Below are positions 45,872 to 54,107 of a stretch of 64,000 nucleotides of DNA, piece after piece. The position numbers and the translations under genes are program-made. The first letter of the stretch is position 1; each line of letters begins with the position of its first letter. Origin of the DNA: Halomonas ramblicola (lineage in GTDB: Bacteria > Pseudomonadota > Gammaproteobacteria > Pseudomonadales > Halomonadaceae); contig NZ_JAUFPL010000004.1 of assembly GCF_030409215.1 (NCBI RefSeq), positions 49,071-113,070 of the forward strand, given 5' to 3'. The notes below the pieces were generated by a model, which made no database searches, was not told the origin of the DNA, and was given only the letters and a program-made list of their open reading frames with translations.

Positions 45872-46437
45872 GGCGTCGTCTCCCTGCCGCCGTCGTCGGG
45901 TTCCCGGTCGATGGCTTTCCATTCGAGGGGCAGGCCGGCCACCGCCTCCTGCACCCGGTCGGCCTCCCGGGCCAATCGAATATGCAGCCGCTGCAGGAAG
46001 GCCAGGTAGCGCCGGGTCTCGCCGTCCGAGGGTGGCAGGTCCTCGTTGAGGTCGTTGGAGACCACCACCAGGGCGATATCACGGGCCCGTGCCGTCTCGA
46101 TCACCCGCGCCAGCATCGCCTCCCCCTCCGCCTCGCTACCGCCGCCGGCATAGAGCCACTGGCTGGCCCAGAGGGTCAGGCAGTCCAGCAGGACGGTATC
46201 GCGGCCCCCCACCTCGGCCAGGGCGGCGTCCAGCGCCGGGGGCGCCTCCAGGGTGCGCCAGCCGTCACCGCGCTCGCGCCGGTGGCGGGCGATGCGTGCG
46301 TCCATCTCAGCGTCCGCGGCCCGCGCCGTGGCGAGATAGACGCGCTCGCCGCCGCGGGCGGCTTGCCACTCGTGGGCCAGGCCCTCGGCGCAGCGGCTCT
46401 TGCCGGACCGGGCGCCGCCGCTGACGAAGGCGATCAT
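45868..46437 (-). CDS. cobU: Adenosylcobinamide kinase/guanylyltransferase CobU (CobP)
   Basis: Bifunctional enzyme of 189 residues that phosphorylates adenosylcobinamide and then activates it as the GDP derivative. P-loop FVSGGARSGKSRCAEGL is at the N-terminus. The segment VYLATARAADAEMDARIARH leads to the His-containing guanylylation region (RHRRERGDGWRTLE). VVVSNDLNEDLPPSD is where the NEVG loop of other CobU proteins lies. ATGA overlaps occur on both sides. Confidence 0.93.
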   Translation of the reverse strand: MIAFVSGGARSGKSRCAEGLAHEWQAARGGERVYLATARAADAEMDARIARHRRERGDGWRTLEAPPALDAALAEVGGRDTVLLDCLTLWASQWLYAGGGSEAEGEAMLARVIETARARDIALVVVSNDLNEDLPPSDGETRRYLAFLQRLHIRLAREADRVQEAVAGLPLEWKAIDREPDDGGRETTP

Positions 46438-47573
46438 GGCGCGTCCTCCCCGCCACTGTCCGCCAGCGCGCCGGCCAGCGCCGTCAGCAGGCGGTCGTTT
46501 TCCTCGGAGTCGCGCAGCGCCAGGCGCAGCCAGCCACCGTCGAGCCCGGGGAAGGACTCGGTATGGCGCACCAGCACCCCGCGGCGCAGCAGCGCCGGCA
46601 GCAGCCGCCGGGTTGCCACGCGCCCCTCGGGATGGCGCACCAGGAAGAAGTTGGCGCGGCTCGGCACCACCTCGAGGCCCAGGCCCGCGAGCCCGGCCTG
46701 CAGCCGCGGCCGCTCGACGGCGAGCCAACGTCGAGTGCGGTCCAGGAAGTCGCGATCCGCCAGCAGCGGCGCCACCAGTTCGGCGGCCAGGCCGTTGACG
46801 CTCCAGGCGGGCTGGAGCGACGCCGCGGCCTCCACCGTCTCGGGGGCGGCCAGCAGGTAGCCGAGGCGCAGCCCCGGCAGGGTGTAGCGCTTGGTGAGCG
46901 AACGCAACAGGATCAGGTGGTCGAAGCGCGCCAGCAGCGGCGTCAGCGCCTCCTGCGCTTGCCCCTCCCCGCCCTCGTCGTCCACGAAATCGATGAAGGC
47001 CTCGTCGACGACCACCCGGCAGTCGCACGCCGCGGTCAGCTCGAGCAACCACTCCATCTCGCCTCGGGGCAGCAGGCCACCGGTAGGGTTGTTGGGCCGG
47101 CACAGGAAGAGCAGCCGGGCCTCGCCCAGGGCGGCGACCACGGCGTCGGGGTCGAGGCGGAAGCCGGGTGGCGCGAGCGGAACCTCGACGACCGGCAGTC
47201 CCTGGGCCGCGCAGGCCCGGGCATACTCGGCGAAGCTCGGCTGAACGATGGCCGCCGGCCGGCCCGGGTGCTGGCCGGCATGCAGGGCGGCGGCCAGGAA
47301 GATCGCCTCGGCGCCGCCGTTGGTGAGCAGCACCCGCTCCGGCGTGATGCCCTCATGGGCGGCGATGGCGGCACGGGCCTCGGTATAGTCGGGATCGGGA
47401 TAGTCGGCCAGGCCGGCGACCCGCTCCGCCAGCCAGCCGGCCAGCCAGGCCGGCGGTCCCAGGGGGTTGAGGTTGGCGCTGGCATCCAGCACCGGAGTGT
47501 CCGCCGACAGGCCGAAGCGGGCCAGCAGCGGCGCCGCCCGGCCGCCGTGCAGGGGCCAGTCGAGTGGGCTCAT
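46434..47573 (-). CDS. cobD: Threonine-phosphate decarboxylase CobD (CobC in Pseudomonas naming)
   Basis: PLP-dependent class I/II aminotransferase-fold enzyme that makes (R)-1-amino-2-propanol O-2-phosphate, the linker to the lower ligand. The 379 residues have DASANLNPLGPP at the start, LTNGGAEAIFLAA, CRPNNPTGGLLPRGE, VVDEAFIDF, and the PLP lysine in LRSLTKRYTLPGLRLGY. ATGA overlaps occur on both sides. A threonine kinase to supply its substrate is not seen in the window. Confidence 0.92.
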   Translation of the reverse strand: MSPLDWPLHGGRAAPLLARFGLSADTPVLDASANLNPLGPPAWLAGWLAERVAGLADYPDPDYTEARAAIAAHEGITPERVLLTNGGAEAIFLAAALHAGQHPGRPAAIVQPSFAEYARACAAQGLPVVEVPLAPPGFRLDPDAVVAALGEARLLFLCRPNNPTGGLLPRGEMEWLLELTAACDCRVVVDEAFIDFVDDEGGEGQAQEALTPLLARFDHLILLRSLTKRYTLPGLRLGYLLAAPETVEAAASLQPAWSVNGLAAELVAPLLADRDFLDRTRRWLAVERPRLQAGLAGLGLEVVPSRANFFLVRHPEGRVATRRLLPALLRRGVLVRHTESFPGLDGGWLRLALRDSEENDRLLTALAGALADSGGEDAP

Positions 47574-48547
47574 GGCAGCGTCTCCTTCAACAGCACCAGC
47601 GCCCCCAGCAGCGCCAGGCAGCCGGTCCAGCCGCCGTGCATCAGGCGGATGGCGGCGTCGATATGCTCGCCCCGCAGCCGCTCGTGGGGCGAGCCGAGCC
47701 GCGCCCGCTCGGAGACCTCGCCCCGGTAGTAATTGGTGCCGCCGAGCTGCACGCCCAGCAGGTTGGCCACCATGGCCTCCGGCCAGCCGGCGTTGGGGCT
47801 GGGATGGCGCGGCGCCTCGCGGCGGGTGGCCACCAGGGCACCTCGGGTACGCAGGCCTCCGACGACGAAGCCACCCAACCACAGGGTCAGGACGGTCAGC
47901 CGCGCCGGCAGCCAGTTGGCGACATCGTCCAGACGCGCCGAGGCCCTGCCGAAATCGACGTAGCGTTCGCTACGGTAGCCCACCATGGAGTCCAGGGTGT
48001 TCACCGCCTTGTAGGCCAGCGCCAGAGGCGCGCCACCGAGCAGGGCGAAGCACAGCGGTGCGGTAATGCCATCGACGGTGTTCTCGGCCACCGTCTCCAC
48101 CGCGCCCCGGGTGATCCCGGCCTCATCGAGGCGCTGGGTATCGCGCCCCACCACCCTGGCGAGCGCCCGGCGGGCGGCGACCAGATCGCCGGCCGCCAGC
48201 GGGGTCGCCACTGCTCGGGCGGCGTCGCGCAGCCCCTTGATGGCCAGGCAGCTGGCCAGCAGCCACCACTCGGCGAGCCAGCCCAGCCAGGGGTGGAGCC
48301 GGGCCAGCAGCGCCAGCGCGCCCCAGGCCAGGGCATAGGAGCCCAGCACCACCAGGGCGGTCATCAGCGCCCCCTTGAGGCGCCGCGCCCGGGGCGTGCC
48401 ACAGTTCCAGGCCCGCTCCAGTCGGGCGATCGCCGCCCCCAGGCCCACCACCGGGTGCGGCAGGCCGCGGGGATCGCCCATGACCAGGTCCAGGGCCACG
48501 GCGGCCCCCACCAGGCCGAGCAGGGAGAGCGAGAAGGGTTCAGCCAT
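47570..48547 (-). CDS. cbiB: Adenosylcobinamide-phosphate synthase CbiB (CobD in Pseudomonas naming)
   Basis: Inner-membrane enzyme of 325 residues that attaches aminopropanol phosphate to adenosylcobyric acid. Family signatures are LDLVMGDPRGLPHPVVGLG at the N-terminus, VETVAENTVDGITAPL, YKAVNTLDSMVGY and PSPNAGWPEAM. It has about five hydrophobic segments. It overlaps cobT by 8 bases and cobD by 4. Confidence 0.94.
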   Translation of the reverse strand: MAEPFSLSLLGLVGAAVALDLVMGDPRGLPHPVVGLGAAIARLERAWNCGTPRARRLKGALMTALVVLGSYALAWGALALLARLHPWLGWLAEWWLLASCLAIKGLRDAARAVATPLAAGDLVAARRALARVVGRDTQRLDEAGITRGAVETVAENTVDGITAPLCFALLGGAPLALAYKAVNTLDSMVGYRSERYVDFGRASARLDDVANWLPARLTVLTLWLGGFVVGGLRTRGALVATRREAPRHPSPNAGWPEAMVANLLGVQLGGTNYYRGEVSERARLGSPHERLRGEHIDAAIRLMHGGWTGCLALLGALVLLKETLP

Positions 48548-49607
48548 CGACGCTCGCCCCCGCGATGCCGGCATCGTCGAAGGTGGCCATCTCGGCGAGC
48601 ATGCGGCAGGCCGAATCCAGCAGTGGGAAGGCCAGGGCCGCCCCGCTGCCCTCCCCCAGGCACAGTTCCAGGTCCAGCAGCGGATGCGCCTCCAGGGCCG
48701 CCAGGGCCAGCTCGTGCCCGGGTTCCCGGGAGCGGTGGCCGAACACCAGATAGTCGCGCAGCGCCGGCTCGAGCCGACAGGCGATGAGGGCCGCCAGCGT
48801 GGCGATGAAACCATCCACCAGCAACGGCAGGCGATGCGACGCCCCGCCCAGCAAGGCTCCGGCCATGGCGGCGATCTCCAGGCCCCCCACCGCCGCCAGG
48901 GCACCGAGGGGGTCGGCCGGGTCCGGCCGGCGGGCGGCCAGGGCCCGCTCGATCACCGCCCGCTTGTGGGCCAGGCGCGCCGCGTCGATGCCGGTGCCCG
49001 GCCCCACCAGGCGATCCAGCGGCTCGCCGGTGAGCACCGCCAGCAGGGCGCTGCTGGCGGTGGTGTTGGCGATGCCCATCTCGCCGACGATCAGGCAGCG
49101 ACAGCCGGCGGCCACCGCCCGTTCGGCGGCACGAACACCCGCCTGGATGGCGCGCTCGGCCTCCTCGCGGCGCATGGCGTCGCTCTCGAGCATATTGGCG
49201 GTGCCGGGACGCACCCTGTCATGCACCAGTTGGGGGTGGTCGGCCAGCCTCTCGGGCAGCGGCGTGGCCACGCCGACGTCGGTCACCTCCAGGCGGGCAC
49301 CGTGCTGGCGAGCAAAGACGTTGATCGCCGCCCCGCCGGCGGCGAAGTTGGCCACCATCTGGGCGGTGACCACCTGGGGAAAGGCCGAGACGCCTTCGGC
49401 CGCCACGCCATGATCGGCGGCGAACACCAGCACGCCGGGCGGCGCGACCCGCGGTCGCTCCTCGCCCTGGATCGCCGCCAGCGCCACGGCCAACCGCTCC
49501 AGGCGCCCCAGGCTGCCCGGTGGCTTGGTGAGGCGGTCGAGGCGCTGGGCGGCACGCTCGGCGGCGACGATATCGCGGGGGGGAAGACGTTCGGGAATGA
49601 CGCTCAC
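48540..49607 (-). CDS. cobT: Nicotinate-nucleotide-dimethylbenzimidazole phosphoribosyltransferase CobT
   Basis: Makes alpha-ribazole-5'-phosphate from nicotinate mononucleotide and the base supplied by BluB. The 355 residues (E. coli 359) carry LTKPPGSLGRLERLA, VFAADHGVAAEGVSAFP, IVGEMGIANTTASSALLA and the catalytic Glu region near LDLELCLGEGSGAALA. The GTG start is chosen for AGGAGAG 7 bases upstream; an in-frame ATG 25 codons earlier has no ribosome site. It is first of the seven-gene nucleotide-loop operon. Confidence 0.95.
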   Translation of the reverse strand: MSVIPERLPPRDIVAAERAAQRLDRLTKPPGSLGRLERLAVALAAIQGEERPRVAPPGVLVFAADHGVAAEGVSAFPQVVTAQMVANFAAGGAAINVFARQHGARLEVTDVGVATPLPERLADHPQLVHDRVRPGTANMLESDAMRREEAERAIQAGVRAAERAVAAGCRCLIVGEMGIANTTASSALLAVLTGEPLDRLVGPGTGIDAARLAHKRAVIERALAARRPDPADPLGALAAVGGLEIAAMAGALLGGASHRLPLLVDGFIATLAALIACRLEPALRDYLVFGHRSREPGHELALAALEAHPLLDLELCLGEGSGAALAFPLLDSACRMLAEMATFDDAGIAGASVDG

Positions 49608-49681
49608 ACGGGCCTCTCCTGGCGGGAATCCATTCGGCGGCGCCCATCTTACCAGAGACGGACCCAGGCGGCGGACGGCCA

Positions 49682-49710
49682 CTGACAGCTCGGGCCAGGG
49701 CGACTATACT
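49682..49710 (+). promoter_or_regulatory. Sigma-70-type promoter of the radical SAM gene
   Basis: -35 CTGACA (49682-49687), 17-base spacer, -10 TATACT (49705-49710). The predicted transcript start near 49717 lies just before the LexA box. Confidence 0.65.
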
Positions 49711-49720
49711 GGTCAGATAA

Positions 49721-49736
49721 CTGTATAAATATACAG
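49721..49736. promoter_or_regulatory. LexA (SOS) box
   Basis: CTGTATAAATATACAG fits the CTGT-N8-ACAG LexA consensus exactly, with an AT-rich core. With flanks it matches 17 of 20 positions of TACTGTATATATATACAGTA. It overlaps the predicted transcript start of the gene at 49762, so LexA would block it. Confidence 0.85.
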
Positions 49737-49761
49737 AAATAGTTGCCAAAGGAGACGACCC

Positions 49762-50850
49762 ATGACCCCATCGCCCCCGGCAGACGGTATGGCCCGCAAG
49801 GGGCGCGGTGCCACCTTTGCCCCCCACAACCGCTTCGCGCCCACGACCAGCGAGGCGGAAGACGACGGCTGGTGGCGGGAGGAAGCGCCGGCGAGCCTGG
49901 CCACCGAGGTACGCGAAGAGCGCACCCGCAGCGCGCTCTCCTGGAACACCTCGCCGGACCTGCCCTTCGACCGCTCGCTCAACCCCTATCGCGGCTGCGA
50001 GCACGGCTGCATCTACTGCTATGCCCGCCCCAGCCACGCCTACTGGGACCTCTCGCCGGGCCTGGACTTCGAGACGAAGCTGATCGCCCGCAGCGGCCTG
50101 GTGGAACGGCTGCGCGAGGAGCTGTGCAAGCCCGGCTATGTATGCCGACCGATCAACCTGTCAGGCAATACCGACTGCTACCAGCCCATCGAGGCCGAGC
50201 TGGGCACCACGCGAGCGGTGCTCGAGTTGCTGCTGGAGTGCCGGCACCCAGTGACCCTGGTGACCAAGAGCGCGCTGATCCTGCGTGACCGGGACCTGCT
50301 GGCGGCACTCGCCGAACGCCGCCTGGTACGGGTGATGGTGAGCCTGACCAGCCTGGACCGCGAGCTCAAGCGCGCCCTGGAGCCACGCGCCGCCTCGCCC
50401 TCGGCTCGCCTCAAGGTGATTCGACGGCTGCGCGAGGCGGGCGTGCCGGTGGGCACCCTGGTGGCCCCGGTGATCCCGGGCCTGACCGACCAGGAGCTGG
50501 AACGGCTGCTGGAAGCCGCGAGGGAGGCCGGTGCCACGACCGCCGGCTGGATGCTGCTGCGCCTGCCCCACGAGGTGGCGCCGCTGTTCGAGGCCTGGCT
50601 CGAGACGCATTATCCCGAACGCGCCGGGCGAGTGATGAGCCTGATGCGCCAGTGCCGCGGCGGCGAGACCTACGACGCCCGCTTCGGTCACCGCATGCGC
50701 GGCGAGGGCGTGTTCGCCGACCTGCTGGAGCAGCGCTTCCGCGTGGCCTGCCGACGGCTGGAGTTCAACACCCCGGCGGGCGCCGATGCCATGGGACTGG
50801 ACACCGGCGCCTTCCGTCCGCCCCGCGCCCAGGGCGATCTCTTCGGCTGA
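49762..50850 (+). CDS. PA0069-family radical SAM protein (Rv2578c-like)
   Basis: Radical SAM enzyme of 362 residues with the cluster motif CEHGCIYCYARPSH (Cys79, Cys83, Cys86). It belongs to the family annotated after P. aeruginosa PA0069, whose sequence start GRGATFAPHNRF is shared. The reaction is unknown; the YCYARPSH signature is also found in SplB-like DNA repair relatives. AAAGGAGA precedes the ATG. The SOS box upstream points to a DNA-damage role. I recall PA0069 itself being reported in the LexA regulon. Confidence 0.88.
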   Translation: MTPSPPADGMARKGRGATFAPHNRFAPTTSEAEDDGWWREEAPASLATEVREERTRSALSWNTSPDLPFDRSLNPYRGCEHGCIYCYARPSHAYWDLSPGLDFETKLIARSGLVERLREELCKPGYVCRPINLSGNTDCYQPIEAELGTTRAVLELLLECRHPVTLVTKSALILRDRDLLAALAERRLVRVMVSLTSLDRELKRALEPRAASPSARLKVIRRLREAGVPVGTLVAPVIPGLTDQELERLLEAAREAGATTAGWMLLRLPHEVAPLFEAWLETHYPERAGRVMSLMRQCRGGETYDARFGHRMRGEGVFADLLEQRFRVACRRLEFNTPAGADAMGLDTGAFRPPRAQGDLFG

Positions 50851-50859
50851 AGGCAGCAC

Positions 50860-51858
50860 CTAAGGGATCAGCACGGCGGCACCGGTAAGCCGTCCCTCGC
50901 GCAGATCCGCGAGGGCCCGGTTGGCCTCCCCCAGGGGATAGGCGCGGGTCTCGGTGCGGATGGGAACCTGGGGCGCGAGGCTCAGGAACTCCTCGCCGTC
51001 GCGACGGGTGAGGTTGGCCACCGACTTCACGCAGCGCTCCTCCCACAACAGCCGATAGGGAAAGGCCGGGATATCCGACATATGGATGCCGCCCGAGACC
51101 ACGGTGCCGCCGGGCCGCACCTGGGCGAGTGCCGTCGGGATGAGCGCGCCCACCGGGGCGAACAGCAAGGCGGCGTCCAGTGGCTCGGGGGGCGACTCGT
51201 CGCTGCCGCCGGCCCAGACGGCGCCCAGCCGCCGGGCGAAGGCCTGGGCGGTGGTATCGCCGGGGCGGGTAAAGGCGAAGACTCTCTGTCCGCGGGCCAC
51301 CGACAGCTGGATCAGGATATGGGCGGCGGCACCGAAGCCGTAGAGGCCCAGTCGTCGGTTCTCTTCGCCACCGGCGAGGCGCCAGGTGCGGTAGCCGATC
51401 AGGCCGGCACAGAGCAGCGGGGCGAGGCCCTGGGCGTCGGTATCCTGCACGGGGAAGCAGTAGCGCGTGTCGGCCACGCCGTATTCCGCATAACCGCCGT
51501 CACGGGTGTAACCGGTGAACTCGGCCCGCCCGCAGAGGTTCTCGCGTCCGGCTCGACACGCCTCGCACTCGCCGCAGGTCCAGCCCAGCCAAGGCACGCC
51601 GATGCGCTGCCCGGGGGCGAGGTCATCCACCCCCTCCCCCAGGGCAGTCACCTCGCCGATGATCTCATGCCCCGGCACCAGCGGCAGGCGCGGATCGGGC
51701 AGTTCGCCGTCCACCACATGCAGGTCGGTACGGCAGACGCCACAGGCCAGCACCCGGAACTGCACCTCGCCGGAGGCAGGCTTGGGCAGGGGCAACTCCT
51801 CCAGAACCAGGGGACGGCCGGGAGAGTGGAAACGCATGGCCCGCATGGAGTCGATCAC
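50860..51858 (-). CDS. Zinc-dependent alcohol dehydrogenase family protein
   Basis: Medium-chain alcohol dehydrogenase of 332 residues. Catalytic zinc ligands are Cys42 in CGVCRTDLH and His64-Glu65 in VPGHEIIGEV. The structural zinc loop is CGECEACRAGRENLC. The coenzyme loop is LGLYGFGAAAHILIQL, in which the usual GxGxxG is GFGAAA, a known variant in this subfamily. The GTG start is chosen for AGGAGGAG 5 bases upstream. It is convergent with the radical SAM gene, 9 bases apart. The substrate is unknown. Confidence 0.87.
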   Translation of the reverse strand: MIDSMRAMRFHSPGRPLVLEELPLPKPASGEVQFRVLACGVCRTDLHVVDGELPDPRLPLVPGHEIIGEVTALGEGVDDLAPGQRIGVPWLGWTCGECEACRAGRENLCGRAEFTGYTRDGGYAEYGVADTRYCFPVQDTDAQGLAPLLCAGLIGYRTWRLAGGEENRRLGLYGFGAAAHILIQLSVARGQRVFAFTRPGDTTAQAFARRLGAVWAGGSDESPPEPLDAALLFAPVGALIPTALAQVRPGGTVVSGGIHMSDIPAFPYRLLWEERCVKSVANLTRRDGEEFLSLAPQVPIRTETRAYPLGEANRALADLREGRLTGAAVLIP

Positions 51859-51915
51859 GATGCTCCTCCTGTCGACACGGCGTGGATGACCCGCCTCGAC
51901 AGGATAGCCCAGGCC

Positions 51916-52773
51916 TCAGACCACCACCTTGACCTCGTAGCCGGTGTACTTGCGCAGGTTGATCACCCCACTGTCGAGGATCAGATACTGCCCCTTGAGC
52001 CCCAGCAGGGTGCCGGTCACTTCGGGGTGCTTGTCGAGGTTGTGGGAAACCACCTTGGTGGGATATTCAAGCACCGGGTAGTCGAGGCGGACCGGCGCTT
52101 CGTCCAGCACGCGGATGGCGTCGGCACCGAAGCGCTCGCGCAGGTTGGCCAGGCCGCCCTCGAGCCGCGCCAGCAGGCGATCGCGTTCGGCGGCCAGGTC
52201 CAGCGCCACGGTGTTGCCCTTGAGCATGGCGCGCCAGTTGGTGCGGTCGGAGACCTCCTCGCGAAACAGCGCCTCGACGAAGCCCGACTGCTGGCGGCTA
52301 TCGACCTCGAGGATCGGCAGCGCCTGTAGCGCCCCCTGGTCGAGCCAGCGGGTCGGTATCTGGGTGCGGCGGGTGATACCCACCTTGAGGCCCGAGGCGT
52401 TGGCCAGGTAGACCACATGGGGCTGGAAGCAGTGACGCTCGCCCCACTCCGGCTCGCGGCAGGTGCCCTCGAAGTAGTGGCAGAGCTCCGGTTTCATGAT
52501 GCAGGTATCGCACTGGGCGAGCTTCTTGAAGCAAGGGTAGCAGTAGCCCTGGCCGAAGCTCTTCCTGGTCGCCCGGCCGCAGTGGGTACAGGCGATCGCG
52601 CCGGTCCACTCCAGGGACAGCGGCCCGCCCAGGCGGGCGTTGAGGTCCAGGCGCTGCGCGCCGGCACGCAGGGTGTAGCGTGCCGGCGCGCCGGGCTCGA
52701 TGGCCATCTTGGTCAGGCAGCCCTGCAGCGGGGTGACCGCCGCGATGCGTCGCGACTCAGTCACGGCCGACAT
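51916..52773 (-). CDS. DUF2797 domain protein
   Basis: Protein of 285 residues. A zinc-ribbon-like N-terminal part holds CTHCGRATRKSFGQGYCYPC, then CDTC, CHYFEGTC and a further Cys-His pair. Then comes a GIY-YIG-like segment VVYLANASGLKVGITRR. The family occurs widely without an established function; the fold hints at nucleic-acid binding or cleavage. The start overlaps the yeaC stop by 17 bases, and a GTG three codons in is an alternative. It is likely co-transcribed with yeaC. Confidence 0.8.
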   Translation of the reverse strand: MSAVTESRRIAAVTPLQGCLTKMAIEPGAPARYTLRAGAQRLDLNARLGGPLSLEWTGAIACTHCGRATRKSFGQGYCYPCFKKLAQCDTCIMKPELCHYFEGTCREPEWGERHCFQPHVVYLANASGLKVGITRRTQIPTRWLDQGALQALPILEVDSRQQSGFVEALFREEVSDRTNWRAMLKGNTVALDLAAERDRLLARLEGGLANLRERFGADAIRVLDEAPVRLDYPVLEYPTKVVSHNLDKHPEVTGTLLGLKGQYLILDSGVINLRKYTGYEVKVVV

Positions 52774-53041
52774 CCCGGGCCAGCCCCGCCAGCTCGGGGG
52801 AGACGCCGGCACCACTGCTGGCCCCGCCGCAGGTGCGCTGCTCCAGGTAGCCCACCCGCTGCTCCTCGGGGACCTGGTTCTCGTGCTCGTAGCGCATCAC
52901 TGCCTCCAGGCACAGCTCGGTCTGCTCGGGGGTGAGCAGGCGGCCGTCGGGCCACTTGCGCAGGGCCACGGCCTGCTTGAGGCTGGCGTAGATGGTCGGG
53001 GTCATCTGCTGGATCATGCGCTCGAAGGTCATATCGCTCAT
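52757..53041 (-). CDS. yeaC: YeaC family protein (DUF1315)
   Basis: Small protein of 94 residues like E. coli YeaC: FERMIQQMTPTIYASLKQAV at the N-terminus, then WPDGRLLTPEQTELCLEAVM, YEHENQVPEEQRVGYL. It has no known function, no signal and no membrane segment. It is followed by the DUF2797 gene with a 17-base overlap and preceded by glpG at 28 bases. Confidence 0.88.
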   Translation of the reverse strand: MSDMTFERMIQQMTPTIYASLKQAVALRKWPDGRLLTPEQTELCLEAVMRYEHENQVPEEQRVGYLEQRTCGGASSGAGVSPELAGLARDVGRD

Positions 53042-53069
53042 CGGGAATCTCTCCAGGGGAACGGCGAGC

Positions 53070-53930
53070 TCAGCGCCGGCGGCGAGCTCGCCCGGAATGG
53101 TACCAGCCCAGCGCCAGGCCCACGACCAGCCCGCCCAGGTGAGCCTGGTTGGCCACGTTGCCGAAGCCCACGAGGCCGGCCATGTCGGTCATGGTGAAGA
53201 CCATCCAGCCGAGCATGAAGACCACCAGCATCTGGGGCACGAAGAAGCCGCTGCACGGCGCGCGCCGCGACATCAACCAGACGTAGCCGAGCAGGGCGAA
53301 ATCGACGCCGGACATGCCGCCAAACAGCGCGGTGCCGGCGGCGTACTGGGCGAGGTTGGCGCCGATACCGGCGACCAGCAGGATCGTCAGCATGCGCCGA
53401 CTGCCCTGCAGCGCCTCGACCTGGCGCCCGAAGTACCATAGCCACAGCATGTTGAAGATCAGGTGCATCCAGCCGAAGTGCAGGAAGGCCGGCGACAGCA
53501 GCCGCCATACCTGGCCGCTGGCCAGGGCCTCGGTCAGGTTGCCCACCGCCAGGCTGCCACCGGGGCTGACTCCCAGCGGCACGATGGCCAGGGTGGCGAT
53601 CACCAGGTCGCCGAGCAGCGCCATGGCGGCGAACACCAGCAGGCAGAGCCCCAGGCTCACCGTGGTGACCGGCACCTGGCGCAGGGAACCCAGCAGGGTG
53701 GCACCATCGCCCGTCGAGCGGCTGCGCCGCGGCGGCTCGGCCTCCAGCGGCTCGCCACGCTGCCAGCGTGCCACCAGCGCCAGCATCGCCTGGTGCTGGG
53801 CCGGGTCGGCCAGCCACAGCATCTGGCCCTCGGCATCCTCGGTGATGCGGTGGCCGATACGCTGGGCCCAGAGGGCGCGGCGCAGCTCACGGGTGTCGGC
53901 GTCATGGGGCAACAGCATCACCCGGTACAT
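53070..53930 (-). CDS. glpG: Rhomboid intramembrane serine protease GlpG
   Basis: Inner-membrane protease of 286 residues. Residues 1-70 form a soluble GlpG N-terminal domain, and six transmembrane helices follow from about 88. The catalytic dyad is Ser207 in GGMSGVDFALLGY and His264 in NQAHLGGLVVG; HLIFNMLWLW supplies the oxyanion Asn. E. coli GlpG has Ser201 and His254. It is read toward yeaC on the minus strand and follows a terminator at 53985. Confidence 0.92.
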   Translation of the reverse strand: MYRVMLLPHDADTRELRRALWAQRIGHRITEDAEGQMLWLADPAQHQAMLALVARWQRGEPLEAEPPRRSRSTGDGATLLGSLRQVPVTTVSLGLCLLVFAAMALLGDLVIATLAIVPLGVSPGGSLAVGNLTEALASGQVWRLLSPAFLHFGWMHLIFNMLWLWYFGRQVEALQGSRRMLTILLVAGIGANLAQYAAGTALFGGMSGVDFALLGYVWLMSRRAPCSGFFVPQMLVVFMLGWMVFTMTDMAGLVGFGNVANQAHLGGLVVGLALGWYHSGRARRRR

Positions 53931-53984
53931 GGCGGCTCCTCGTGCGGATGGATCGGCCGGGAAGCCCCGCCCGACGGACGCGCA

Positions 53985-54013
53985 TAAAAAATCCGGCGGA
54001 GGGGTCCGCCGGA
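53985..54013 (-). terminator. Intrinsic terminator after the metallophosphoesterase gene
   Basis: On the minus strand: stem TCCGGCGGA, 4-base loop, stem TCCGCCGGA, then six T residues. It lies 95 bases past the stop of the gene at 54108-55112 and separates that transcript from glpG. Confidence 0.88.
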
Positions 54014-54107
54014 CAAGAGCAAGGGATCATTCAAGGGAACACCTACTCTGATGGCGGTCATCGCCGGGAGTTCATCGCCGCCGGCGAGTTTTTTGTAAAA
54101 CTTTGTA

